From Psychroserpens mesophilus (GTDB lineage: Bacteria > Bacteroidota > Bacteroidia > Flavobacteriales > Flavobacteriaceae), in the NCBI RefSeq assembly GCF_000826645.1, contig NZ_JXJP01000001.1, forward strand, positions 310,001 to 374,000: 64,000 nucleotides of DNA, given 5' to 3'. The notes below the pieces were generated by a model. That model worked only from the letters and a program-made list of their open reading frames with translations, was not told the origin of the DNA and searched no databases. Positions 16,701 through 25,800 of the stretch are shown here, piece by piece. Positions within the stretch are counted from its first letter, which is position 1. Every line of letters begins with the position of its first letter. The position numbers and the translations under genes are program-made.

Positions 16701-18074
16701 TTTCTGCCTATGGCAATTTCAGCATCGGCTGGTGCAGAAGTTCAGCGACCTTTAGCAACTGTTGTAATTGGTGGTTTGTTAACCTCTACACTATTAACAT
16801 TATTCGTTTTACCTATATTATATCATTGGGTAGAAAACAAATCATTCAATTTTAGGGCTAACAAAAAGGTAATTACAGTTACTGCTATGGTGGCTTTTAT
16901 GTTTTTGTTGCCAATAACAGGAAATGCGCAAAAAATAAATGATTCGTTACCAATTATTTCGATGCAAGAAGCTGTAAAATTGGCTAAAGAAAACTATCCA
17001 TGTTTAAAACAACAACAACTCGAAATTGATAAGCAACTACAATTAAAAGGAACGGCTTTCGATTTTGGTACTACTCAAATTTTTACTGGTGGTGAAGAAA
17101 TCAATAATGGATCAGGTATTTACACCACTATTGGAGTTGGTCAATCAAATATAGACGTGTTTGGTATAGCACCAAAGCGGAAATTACTGGAGCAACGTAT
17201 TCAGTTAGCCCAAAAAGCCTATCAGCTTTCAGAATTAGATTTAGAATTGGAAGTAAAGAAAGCGTGGGCAAATGCTTTACAGAGTAAAAGGAATTATAAT
17301 TTATACAAAGAGTTAGATTCCATCTATACCAACTTTGAAAAAGCAGTAGCACTAAATTATGAAGTCGAAGCCATTTCTAAACTGGAATATTCGGCAGCCA
17401 AAAATCAAGCTTTACAGATTCAGAATAAATTTTTGCAATCAAAAAGTGAATATGTTATTGCTTTACAACAATTAAACTTGTGGTTGATATCAGATGATTT
17501 TTATACGGTTTCAGATGAAATTGATATAGAGAGCGAAATAAATGTAGAATCCTTTAGTATTGAAGCACACCCTTTATATACTGTTTCTCAACTTCAACTC
17601 ACAGAGGCAGAAGCAAACTTTAAAGCTGCCAAAGCTGAAAATTTACCAAAGTTCAACCTTCAAGGTGGTTTGCAAAACGTAAACGGAAATTCAGGGTTTT
17701 ATACCTATCAAGCTGGTATTTCCATACCATTTTTATCTGGTACAACAAAAGCACAAGTTAGAACAGCAAAAATTGATAGACAAATTGCCGAAACTAATAT
17801 GCAGTTTAAGCAAAAGGAGGTACAATCTAAATTTAATCAAGCTAAAGAGAATTACCAAAAATGGAAAATATCTTGGCTGTTCTATAAGAATGAAGTATTA
17901 CCACTTATTAAAGAACAAAAAACGGGTGCATTGTTTGCTTATAGAGAAGGAGAGATTGACTACACAGCATTTACACAACTTATAAAAGAAGCTATTCAAT
18001 CAGAATTGGAAGCACAAACGGCATTAGTGAACTATTTAGAAAGTACATTTCAATTACAATATTTTAATCAATAA
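13740..18074 (+). CDS. CzcA-type heavy-metal RND pump fused to a TolC-like outer membrane factor
   Basis: 1444 residues. Residues 1 to about 1035 are a complete HME-RND transporter: an N-terminal membrane helix, two periplasmic loops, and TM4 with DFGIIVDGAVIIVE, whose D...D...E pattern is typical of CzcA pumps for Zn, Cd or Co. From about 1040 a hydrophobic, signal-like stretch (ITVTAMVAFMFLLPITGNAQ) leads into a TolC-type domain (about 1065-1444, MQEAVKLAKENYPCLKQQQL). Inner-membrane pump and outer-membrane channel are thus one polypeptide, as seen in other Bacteroidota. It would need cleavage at the internal AQ site, or an unusual topology, to work. The adaptor gene begins 4 bases later. 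Confidence 0.9.
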   Translation: MINKIIDFSINNKFIIGLLTLTIIGAGIWSMTQVPIDAVPDITNNQVQVITQAPNLGTEDIEQFVTYPVEVAMSNLPDVKEIRSISRFGLSVVTIVFDDDMGTYLPRQLVAEKLNEVKEQIPSGFGEPAMGPISSGLGEIYQYTLKVKPEYKDKYSVTDLRTMQDWIVQRQMAMVEGVVEVNAIGGKIKQYEVAVDPNELKAIGLTITDVFEALEANNQNTGGAYIEKNHQANFIRGEGLVRSLDDIKKITVKNSSNIPITVGDIATVQYGAAIRYGALTQDGEGEVVGGLVMMLKGANSNDVIENVKVRMAQIEKSLPEGVIIEPLLDRSKLIAETTSTVATNLIEGALIVIFVLIFLLGNWRGGLIVASTIPLSLLFAFILMNVFDVWANLMSLGAIDFGIIVDGAVIIVESTVFLIASQLYKKKKLTSKERDGVAANASKKMMNAAFFGQLIILIVFLPILALEGIEGKMFKPMALTFIFAMIGAMVLCLTYVPMMSALVLRAPKSAKKSYGDRFVLWVEDKYQPLLVKALKKGKWIIGIAVVLFGITVFMFTRMGGEFIPQLDEGDIAFHAILKPGSSLTETIETTTKIEQIVKAKFPEVEKIVSRIGVAEIPTDPMPMDLADVFVILKPKSEWTTVETKDELIEKMKEAVEIIPGVNYEFTQPIEMRFNELLEGVREDIAIKLYGEDIEVLSQKAEEISKIIAGTEGIGDMKAEATTGLPQMTISYNRNKLAQYGLQINTLNQIVQSAFAGGTAGVIFEGEKRFDLVVRLSSRNRKDITDVQNLFVNLPSGVQIPLREVADISYKGGPMQISRDNTNRRTYVGINVRGRDVKSLVGEIKTKLDEQLELPSGYFIRYGGAFENLERASNRLQTVVPIALLLIFVLIYFALKSLPQTLMIYIAIPMATIGGVVALWLRDMPFSISAGVGFIVLFGVAVLNGLVMISGLNELKEEGVTNLKDRIIEGTKRRIRPIMLTAFTDVLGFLPMAISASAGAEVQRPLATVVIGGLLTSTLLTLFVLPILYHWVENKSFNFRANKKVITVTAMVAFMFLLPITGNAQKINDSLPIISMQEAVKLAKENYPCLKQQQLEIDKQLQLKGTAFDFGTTQIFTGGEEINNGSGIYTTIGVGQSNIDVFGIAPKRKLLEQRIQLAQKAYQLSELDLELEVKKAWANALQSKRNYNLYKELDSIYTNFEKAVALNYEVEAISKLEYSAAKNQALQIQNKFLQSKSEYVIALQQLNLWLISDDFYTVSDEIDIESEINVESFSIEAHPLYTVSQLQLTEAEANFKAAKAENLPKFNLQGGLQNVNGNSGFYTYQAGISIPFLSGTTKAQVRTAKIDRQIAETNMQFKQKEVQSKFNQAKENYQKWKISWLFYKNEVLPLIKEQKTGALFAYREGEIDYTAFTQLIKEAIQSELEAQTALVNYLESTFQLQYFNQ

Positions 18075-18078
18075 GACA

Positions 18079-19284
18079 ATGAAAAACACACGATATATAA
18101 TTTTAGCACTACTAACAGTTTCATTTTTAGTTGTTGCTTGCGGAAATAAAGAAAGCCATAAAGAGGGTGATGGTCATTCCCATAACGAAGTACAAAAAAC
18201 TGAAGAAAACGATGGACATAGCGAAGGCGAAGAAGTGATGCTTTCACAACAACAGTTTGAAGCCTTAAAAATGAAAGTTGACACCTTGGCATTACGCAAT
18301 ATGAGTGGTTATGTTGAAGCAAATGGCACTTTGGAAGTTCCACCACAAAGTGAAGCAGCCATAACATCAGTAGTTGGCGCAAATGTAGTTTCCATAAAAG
18401 TGATTGAAGGCGATAAGGTGAACAAAGGTCAAGTGGTAGCTTATCTTTCACATCCAAATATTATTCAAATGCAAACCGATTATTTGAATGCTTTTAGCAA
18501 TAGTAATTTTTTAAAGAAGAACTTTGAGCGTCAGCAAAAATTATATGATGCAGGAGTTGGCTCTGGTGCAAATTACCAAAAAGCTGAAGCAGAATATGAA
18601 GCTTCTAAAGCTATGGTCAAGGGATTGGAAGCGCAATTGAGATTATTAAACATTAATTCGTCATCAGTACGAAATGGAACAATTGCTCAAAGTATATCAT
18701 TACGCAGCCCAATAGATGGTTTTGTTCAAAAAGTTGAAGTAAAAACAGGACAGTATGTTGAACCACAAACCGAGCTCTTTGAAATCGTAAATACCCATCA
18801 TGTTCACGCAGATTTAATGGTTTTTGAAAAAGATGTTTATAAAGTAAAAAAAGGTCAAAAAGTAACCTTTAATGTCCAATCAATGCAAGATGAAGAATTA
18901 ATAGCTGAAATATATTCCGTTAGTAAAACATTTGAAGATAATCCTAAAGCAGTACATGTACATGCTGAGATTGAAAACAAAAAAGGGAATCTAATTCCTG
19001 GAATGTATATTCAAGGAAAAATTCAAACTGAAAATGCTGAAACTATGGCAATGCCTGAAAGTGCTATAGTAAAAGAAGGTGATCGGTTTTTTGTGTTTTC
19101 AGCAGAAAAAGAAAATGAAGATTGGAGTTTTAAACCTTATGAAGTGCATTTAGGAGCAAAAGATGGTAATTGGATATCAGTTCAATTTTCTGAATATATA
19201 AAACCAAATACAAAATTTGCTTATAATAATGCCTATTACCTTATCGCAGAAATGAAAAAAGGAGAAGCTGAACACGAACATTAA
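18079..19284 (+). CDS. CzcB-type RND periplasmic adaptor lipoprotein
   Basis: 401 residues. A lipoprotein signal ends at VVACGNK (lipid-carrying Cys about residue 21), followed by a His/Asp/Glu-rich stretch (HKEGDGHSHNEVQ) suited to metal binding. The core is a membrane fusion protein: a barrel-sandwich half (VVSIKVIEGDKVNKGQVVA), a coiled-coil hairpin (about 130-200), the second lipoyl half (SPIDGFVQKVEVKTGQYV) and a beta-barrel region. It would link the CzcA pump to its TolC part. It is the second gene in a run of three tightly packed genes ending with the Fur-family regulator. Confidence 0.9.
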   Translation: MKNTRYIILALLTVSFLVVACGNKESHKEGDGHSHNEVQKTEENDGHSEGEEVMLSQQQFEALKMKVDTLALRNMSGYVEANGTLEVPPQSEAAITSVVGANVVSIKVIEGDKVNKGQVVAYLSHPNIIQMQTDYLNAFSNSNFLKKNFERQQKLYDAGVGSGANYQKAEAEYEASKAMVKGLEAQLRLLNINSSSVRNGTIAQSISLRSPIDGFVQKVEVKTGQYVEPQTELFEIVNTHHVHADLMVFEKDVYKVKKGQKVTFNVQSMQDEELIAEIYSVSKTFEDNPKAVHVHAEIENKKGNLIPGMYIQGKIQTENAETMAMPESAIVKEGDRFFVFSAEKENEDWSFKPYEVHLGAKDGNWISVQFSEYIKPNTKFAYNNAYYLIAEMKKGEAEHEH

Positions 19285-19286
19285 TT

Positions 19287-19703
19287 ATGCAAACAATAGA
19301 ACAAGTATTAGAGTCAAAAGATATACGTGTTACGGCAATGCGTTTACTTATTTATAAGTTTCTTGCAGAAAAGGAGGTTGCTGTTACGCTGAGTGATATA
19401 GAACATGCTTTTGTAAAAGCAGATAGAACTACCTTGTACAGAACTATTAAAACTTTTGAAGAAAAGGATATTGTACATCAAATAGACGATGGGACGGGTA
19501 TAACAAAATATGCTTTATGTGAAAATGGTTGCAATTGTGAAATTGAAACTGACTTGCATTTACATTTTCATTGTAATAACTGTAACGAAACCATTTGCTT
19601 AACAGAACATAAGATTCCCCAAATTAAAGTGCCAGAAGGTTTCGTTTCAGAAAATGTCAATTTGGTGGTCAAGGGTATTTGTGATAAATGTAGTGGACAA
19701 TAA
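19287..19703 (+). CDS. Fur-family metalloregulator
   Basis: 138 residues, the usual Fur size. A winged helix fills residues 1-80 (ITVTAMRLLIYKFLAE-type start and RTTLYRTIKTFEEKDIVHQI as recognition region). The C-terminal dimerisation domain has His and Cys ligands (HLHFHCNNC near residues 89-98, and ICDKC near the end), the structural zinc site of the family. Being co-transcribed with a Zn/Cd-type pump suggests that it senses those metals. Repeats of TTGCAA type before the operon and just after this gene may be its operators. Confidence 0.88.
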   Translation: MQTIEQVLESKDIRVTAMRLLIYKFLAEKEVAVTLSDIEHAFVKADRTTLYRTIKTFEEKDIVHQIDDGTGITKYALCENGCNCEIETDLHLHFHCNNCNETICLTEHKIPQIKVPEGFVSENVNLVVKGICDKCSGQ

Positions 19704-19720
19704 TTGCACTTCCATTGCAA
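19704..19720. promoter_or_regulatory. TTGCAC/TTGCAA repeat pair, candidate Fur-family operator
   Basis: TTGCA-CTTCCAT-TGCAA is an inverted repeat and also two near-identical hexamers 11 bases apart. It matches the pattern at 13164-13192. It lies between the Fur gene and the DUF3703/P-type ATPase genes, where it could control the latter. Confidence 0.45.
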
Positions 19721-19758
19721 GTATTAGTATTATATTTTTATAATCAAAACAATTGGTA

Positions 19759-20121
19759 TTGAAACTAAATTATAAAATACCAAAACATTTGAAAGATGCT
19801 TATAACAAGGAACTTGGTTTTTATGAAGTTGCTTTGGCAAAAGGTGATTTTACAAATGCTTGGTATCATTTAGAAAGAAGCCATATTATTGGTCAATCTT
19901 ACCCAGTAGAACACACATATTCGCATTGGTTAATGTTAAAGTTTGGATTAATGCGAAAAGACACGAAAGAAGTATTTGGACAAATATTAAGATTAATTGT
20001 TGGAGGTTGGAAATCATTTATTAACCGTGTTCCTCTTGGCAATACTGGAGGTTCCAACGTGCCTCCATTAAAACGTATGCCTATACCTAGTGATATTAAA
20101 AATTTATTCAATTCAAAATGA
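19759..20121 (+). CDS. DUF3703 family protein
   Basis: About 120 residues. The start is non-ATG: TTG at 19759 gives MKLNYKIPKHLKDAYNKELG, and an upstream TTG at 19753 adds two residues. The signature AWYHLERSHIIGQSYPVEHT, then HWLMLKFG and NTGGSNVPPLKRMPIP, belongs to DUF3703, an uncharacterised family that is usually found beside heavy-metal efflux genes. Conserved His residues (HLERSH, HTYSHW) could bind metal. The stop overlaps the ATPase start by 4 bases, so the two are translationally coupled. Confidence 0.85.
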   Translation: MKLNYKIPKHLKDAYNKELGFYEVALAKGDFTNAWYHLERSHIIGQSYPVEHTYSHWLMLKFGLMRKDTKEVFGQILRLIVGGWKSFINRVPLGNTGGSNVPPLKRMPIPSDIKNLFNSK

Positions 20122-22073
20122 AAAAAAAGAAAGTCAATTTAAGAGATTTAAAATCAAGTTCAGATGCAGAACATAGTAACGATGATGGTCACGACCATAG
20201 TGGTCAACCCAATAATTTCAAAGCCTATATTCCTGCAATTATAAGTTTTTCAATGCTAATTATTGGTATTGGTTTAGACTATTTTGAAACATTTCCAAAT
20301 TTTAAAGGTTGGATTCGAATAGTATGGTATACAATCGCATATATTCCCGTAGGATTTCCTGTGATCAAAGAAGGTTGGAGCAGTATTAGAAAAGGAGATT
20401 TCTTTACAGAGTTTTTTTTAATGTCCATTGCCACTATTGGAGCATTTGTTATTGGTGAATATCCTGAAGGTGTAGCAGTAATGCTCTTTTATGCTGTAGG
20501 TGAATTATTCCAAAACGCAGCAGTAAACAGAGCAAAAAGAAATATAAAAGCTTTGCTTGATGTGCGCCCTAATGAAGCTTTGGTCTATCGTGAAAATGAT
20601 TATGTATCTGTTAGTCCTGAAACGGTTGAAATTGGTGAAAAAGTGCAAGTTCGAGTTGGTGAAAAGATACCATTAGATGGTATTTTGCTTTCGGAAAAAG
20701 GCTCATTTAACACAGCTGCATTAACAGGCGAAAGTAAACCTGATACAATTGTAAAAGGTGAAAAAGTATTTGCAGGTAGTATTAATATGGATGGCGTTAT
20801 TGAAATCGAAACTACTAAAGAATTTAAAGATAGTTCCATTGCACGTATTCTCGATATGGTGCAGAATGCAACAGCACGAAAATCAAAAACGGAATTGTTC
20901 ATTCGACAGTTCGCACGAATTTATACACCAATTGTAGTGTTTTTAGCAATTGGTGTTACATTCTTTCCTTACTTTTTTATAGATGATTATGTGTTTAGAG
21001 ATTGGTTGTATCGTGCCTTGATTTTTCTTGTAATTTCTTGTCCTTGTGCTTTGGTAATATCCATTCCGTTAGGTTATTTCGGAGGATTAGGTGCAGCTTC
21101 AAAAAACGGAATTTTATTTAAAGGCGCTTCATTTTTAGATGCAATGACCAAGATAAATACGTTGGTGATGGATAAAACAGGAACGGTTACTAAAGGTGTT
21201 TTCAAAATAAAAGAAATCAAAACTATTGGTTGGGATGAAAAAGAGTTTATGAAATACCTGATGGCTATAGAAGAACAATCCACTCATCCAATCGCTAAAG
21301 CCATTTTAGAATATAAAGATGAAGGTGCAGATTATGAAGCTTCAGAAGTATCCGAAATCGCAGGAAAGGGTTTAAAAGGCATTGTAAATGGTAAAACGGT
21401 TTTAGTTGGTAATAAAGCGTTGATGGCTGCTAATAATATTGATGTTTTAATGGAAACTGAGGCTATTGTAGAGTCAATCGTATTAGTATCTATAGATAAC
21501 GAATTTGCAGGTTATGTAGTCATTGCGGATGAATTGAAAGATGATGCAAAAGAAACGATTACTGCTTTACATAATGTAGGAGTAAAAAATATAATGATGC
21601 TCTCTGGTGATAAAGATTCCATAACTCAAAAAGTGGCTTCCCAGTTAAATATCGAAATTGCTAAAGGAGGTTTGTTACCAGAAGATAAATTAAATGAAGT
21701 TGAAATTTTAAAACAAATCCCTGAAAATAAAATTGCTTTTATAGGTGATGGTATTAATGACGCACCAGTTTTAGCTGCAAGTGATGTAGGAATTGCGATG
21801 GGTGGTTTGGGAAGTGATGTGGCTATTGAAACAGCAGATGTGATCATTCAGACCGACCAGCCATCAAAAGTGGTTAGAGCTATTAAAATAAGTCGCTCCA
21901 CTCGTAGAATTGTATGGCAAAACATTGGTTTGGCATTTGGTGTAAAAGTGATTGTTCTAATTTTAGGTGCTGGTGGTTTGGCTACCATGTGGGAAGCGGT
22001 TTTTGCAGATGTTGGTGTTGCGTTATTAGCCATTTTAAATGCGGTTCGATTACAGCGAATGAAATGGAATTAA
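20118..22073 (+). CDS. P1B-2 type heavy-metal ATPase (Zn/Cd/Pb exporter, ZntA/CadA-like)
   Basis: 651 residues. There is no N-terminal HMA domain; instead a His-rich tail (HSNDDGHDHSGQ) likely binds metal. Membrane metal site CPC is at Cys308-Cys310, the phosphorylated Asp352 lies in DKTGT, the HP locus reads STHPIAKAI, and the hinge is GDGINDAPVLAASDVG. In the last membrane helices Lys610 (FGVKVIVL) and Asp631 (FADVGVA) are 21 apart, the spacing of Lys693 and Asp714 in E. coli ZntA, which marks zinc/cadmium/lead specificity. It exports these ions from the cytoplasm to the periplasm, from where the CzcA-TolC pump could remove them. Confidence 0.92.
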   Translation: MKKKKVNLRDLKSSSDAEHSNDDGHDHSGQPNNFKAYIPAIISFSMLIIGIGLDYFETFPNFKGWIRIVWYTIAYIPVGFPVIKEGWSSIRKGDFFTEFFLMSIATIGAFVIGEYPEGVAVMLFYAVGELFQNAAVNRAKRNIKALLDVRPNEALVYRENDYVSVSPETVEIGEKVQVRVGEKIPLDGILLSEKGSFNTAALTGESKPDTIVKGEKVFAGSINMDGVIEIETTKEFKDSSIARILDMVQNATARKSKTELFIRQFARIYTPIVVFLAIGVTFFPYFFIDDYVFRDWLYRALIFLVISCPCALVISIPLGYFGGLGAASKNGILFKGASFLDAMTKINTLVMDKTGTVTKGVFKIKEIKTIGWDEKEFMKYLMAIEEQSTHPIAKAILEYKDEGADYEASEVSEIAGKGLKGIVNGKTVLVGNKALMAANNIDVLMETEAIVESIVLVSIDNEFAGYVVIADELKDDAKETITALHNVGVKNIMMLSGDKDSITQKVASQLNIEIAKGGLLPEDKLNEVEILKQIPENKIAFIGDGINDAPVLAASDVGIAMGGLGSDVAIETADVIIQTDQPSKVVRAIKISRSTRRIVWQNIGLAFGVKVIVLILGAGGLATMWEAVFADVGVALLAILNAVRLQRMKWN

Positions 22074-22084
22074 ATTAAGTAAAA

Positions 22085-22234
22085 ATGTCACATTATCGAA
22101 GTAATAAGAAAAAATTTAGAAAATCAAAAAAGTCAAATAAGCGTATTGTAACTTTAAAAGATAAAGTTGTTGCAGTGTTAGCTTTTGTAGGTTTATTTAT
22201 AGCTTTATTATTGTTAATGAAATTTGTGCTTTAA
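22085..22234 (+). CDS. Small basic single-pass membrane protein (49 residues)
   Basis: The frame from ATG 22085 encodes a strongly basic N-terminus (SNKKKFRKSKKSNKR) and one membrane helix (VVAVLAFVGLFIALLLLMKF), ending at 22234. It starts 11 bases after the P-type ATPase stop, in the same direction. The positive-inside rule puts the basic end in the cytoplasm. It may be a small partner of the ATPase. Evidence is limited to position and composition, but an open frame with such a clear layout is unlikely by chance in AT-rich DNA. Confidence 0.5.
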   Translation: MSHYRSNKKKFRKSKKSNKRIVTLKDKVVAVLAFVGLFIALLLLMKFVL

Positions 22235-22317
22235 TTTTATAAAATGGTTTGTATAATGATTTAATTTTTTGTTAAAAAGCAACCTATTATTTGATTTTTC
22301 GTAACTTAGCAATCAGT

Positions 22318-22731
22318 ATGAAACAAGTATTCCATAAAATATTGTCTTTAGCAATGGCATTTGCAGTGTTATTCTCTACAATGTCATTTACTGTAAATAT
22401 GCATTATTGCGGAGATACTTTAGTTGAGACTGCTATTTTCCATAAAGCCAAAGGTTGCGGTATGGAAATGGAAAAACCTTCTACTGAAGGATGTTCTATT
22501 ACAAAGAAAAATTGCTGTGATGATAAGCAATTAGTGATGGAAGGTCAAGACGAGCTGCAATTGCAAGTTGACAAAATCACGTTTGAGCAACAGCTATTCA
22601 TTACATCTTTTGTATTTACTTACATTAACCTTTTCGAAGGTTTAGATAATAACGCATCTACTTACGAAGAATACAAACCTCCACTCGTCATAAGGCGTAT
22701 CTACAAGATTGACGAGACGTATTTAATTTGA
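22318..22731 (+). CDS. HYC_CC_PP family exported protein
   Basis: 137 residues from the ATG at 22318; an in-frame earlier start at 22291 would add nine residues ahead of a perfectly good signal peptide. After the signal (about 1-26) it shows the three marks that name the family: MHYCGD near residue 31, NCCDD near 65, and YKPPL near the C-terminus. This Bacteroidota family accompanies copper and heavy-metal efflux genes; its biochemical role is unknown, but the His/Cys motifs suggest periplasmic metal binding. It is the first gene of the copper block. Confidence 0.88.
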   Translation: MKQVFHKILSLAMAFAVLFSTMSFTVNMHYCGDTLVETAIFHKAKGCGMEMEKPSTEGCSITKKNCCDDKQLVMEGQDELQLQVDKITFEQQLFITSFVFTYINLFEGLDNNASTYEEYKPPLVIRRIYKIDETYLI

Positions 22732-22842
22732 TTTTTAAACAATAGACTGTGTTATCCTATGGCTGTAATGTCATAAGGATAATTCGCTGTATTCGGTGTT
22801 GTCGTAACACTAATTAATGTCTAATTGTTTAATACAAAGTCA

Positions 22843-25800
22843 ATGCTAAACAAAAGCATCAAATTTTTAATAGAAAACAAACTCGTAGCAGTATTGCTGT
22901 TATTTCTTTTTGTTGGTTGGGGAACGGTAAATGCACCTTTTAATTGGGATACAGGATTTTTACCAAGTGATCCTGTAGCTGTTGATGCCATACCTGATAT
23001 TGGAGAAAATCAACAAATTGTATTTACCAAATGGGATGGTCGTTCACCACAAGATATTGAAGACCAAATCACTTATCCACTAACAACATCCTTATTAGGT
23101 ATTCCAGGCGTAAAAACCATTCGTAGTTCCTCTATGTTTGGCTTTTCAAGTATCTATATCATTTTTGAAGAAGATATTGAGTTCTATTGGAGTCGTAGTC
23201 GCATATTAGAAAAACTCAACTCATTACCAAGCGGATTATTGCCAGAAGGTGTCAATCCTGCTTTGGGTCCTGATGCCACAGGATTAGGACAAATATTTTG
23301 GTACACACTTGAAGGACGTGATGAAAACGGAAATGTAACTGGTGGTTGGGATTTACAAGAGTTGCGAAGCATACAAGACTATTACGTAAAATATGCCTTA
23401 TCATCTGCAAGTGGAGTATCAGAAGTCGCTTCCATTGGTGGTTACGTTCAAGAATATCAAGTCGATGTGAATCCTGAATTGATGCGTCAATACAATATTG
23501 GGTTGAACCAAGTGGTAAAAGCAGTAAAGGAAAGCAACAAAGACATTGGTGCACAAACATTGGAAATTAACCAAGCCGAATATTTAGTACGTGGTTTAGG
23601 CTATGTAAAATCCATTTCTGACATCGAAAATGCAGTTGTTACTTCCGAAGATTATACAGCAATACGAATTAAAGATATTGGAAAAGTCTCATTAGGTCCT
23701 GCAACAAGACGAGGCTTATTAGATAAAGAAGGTGCAGAAGTTGTAGGTGCTGTAGTTGTTGCACGATATGGCGCAAACCCAATGGAAGTGATCAATAATG
23801 TAAAAGATAAAATCAACGAATTAAGCGCAGGATTACCTTCAAAAGTATTATCTGATGGAAGAACATCACAAGTAACCATTGTACCTTTTTATGACAGAAC
23901 AGAGTTAATTCAAGAAACATTAGGCACACTCAATGAAGCCTTAACGTTAGAAATACTGATTACCATTTTGGTCATTATCATTATGGTATTTAATCTACGG
24001 GCTTCAGTATTAATTTCTGGATTATTACCAGTTGCAGTTCTAATGGTATTTATAGCAATGAAACTCTTTGGTGTCGATGCTAATATTGTAGCCTTATCAG
24101 GTATCGCTATTGCTATTGGTACAATGGTCGATGTTGGTGTTATACTTTCAGAAAATATTATAAGGCATTTAGATGAAGATGATGGAACACAATCCATTAA
24201 TACAGTAGTTTATAATGCGACAGCAGAAGTTTCAGGCGCTATTGTTACCGCAGTAATGACAACAATAATCAGTTTCATTCCTGTATTTACTATGATTGGT
24301 GCAGAAGGAAAATTATTTAGACCATTAGCCTTTACAAAAACCTTTGCTTTAACCGCCTCTATTATTGTTGCTTTATTTTTAATACCACCATTTGCAGCAT
24401 TTTTATTCAGAAAGAAAAGCATTAAAAACACTTTTAAATATGTTTTAAATGGTGTTTTAATAGCTTTAGGAATCATAGCAATAGTCTTTGGGTATTGGTT
24501 AGGATTGATTTTGATAGCTTTTGGAATTACAGCACTTCTCAATCTTCAAAGTAAGATAACAGATAAGCAAGCTAATCTTGTCAATATCATTATTTCAGCA
24601 TCTGCGATAGTATTCCTGTTAGCCGAATATTGGCGACCATTAGGAGTAGATAAAAGTATCTTCTGGAATCTCATTTTTGTAAGTGTTATATGCTTTGGTT
24701 TATTAGGTGTTTTTTCGCTATTCATCAAATACTACACCCGTATTTTAAGTTGGTGTTTAGATAATAAATTATTGTTTCTATCTGTACCAACAGCTATTGT
24801 AATTGCAGGGTTTTTCATTATGAAGAACACAGGCAAAGAGTTTATGCCATCCTTAAATGAAGGCTCATTTCTGCTAATGCCAACTTCAATGCCTCATTCC
24901 GGCGTAGAAGAAAATAAAAGGGTTTTACAGCAATTAGATATGGCAGTAGCCAGTATTCCAGAGATTGAAACGGTAGTTGGTAAAGCAGGAAGAACAGAAT
25001 CAGCTTTAGACCCAGCACCACTATCAATGTACGAGAATATGATTCAGTATAAATCAGAATATATGCTGAATGCAGATGGGGAAAGACAACGCTACAAAGT
25101 AAATGATGATGGTTTGTTTGAATTAAAAGATGGTCGATTAATTCATAACGAAAATATAGCTGTCAGTTCGAGCGCAGTCGAGAACAAAGCGATTATAAAA
25201 TCAACTTTATTAAATATAGAAAGGTCTCAATTAATTGAAGACAAGGATGGCGAATACTATCGTAATTGGCGACCAGAAATTGAATCACCAGACGATATTT
25301 GGAGTGAAATTGTAAGAGTTACCAAATTACCAGGTGTTACGTCAGCACCAAAATTACAACCGATTGAAACCCGATTGGTAATGCTTCAAACAGGAATGCG
25401 AGCACCTATGGGAATTAAGGTGAAAGGTCAAGACTTAAAGCAAATTGAAGCGTTTGGCGTCCAATTAGAGAACATTATCAAAGAGGCAAAAGGCGTTAAA
25501 GAAGAAGCTGTTTTTGCAGACCGTATTGTTGGTAAACCATATTTGTTGATTGATATTGATAGAGAGAAAATTGCACGCTACGGAATTTCTATACAAGACG
25601 TTCAAGACGTATTGAAAGTTGCAGTTGGTGGTATGGTATTAACTCAAACGGTTGAAGGTCGAGAGCGATATGGTGTTCGTGTGCGATACCCAAGAGAATT
25701 ACGAGCAAACCCAACAGACTTACAACAGATTTATGTGCCAGTTGAAAAAGGCAGTCCTGTTCCATTAAGTGAATTGGCAAATATTCGCTACGAACAAGGA

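Noticed and set aside
23652-24728. Long open frames on the minus strand opposite cusA (also opposite the other pump and ATPase genes)
   Set aside because: They lie antisense to strongly supported coding regions, are low-complexity (Thr/Ile/Asn-rich), have no motifs, and are expected from codon bias of the real genes.
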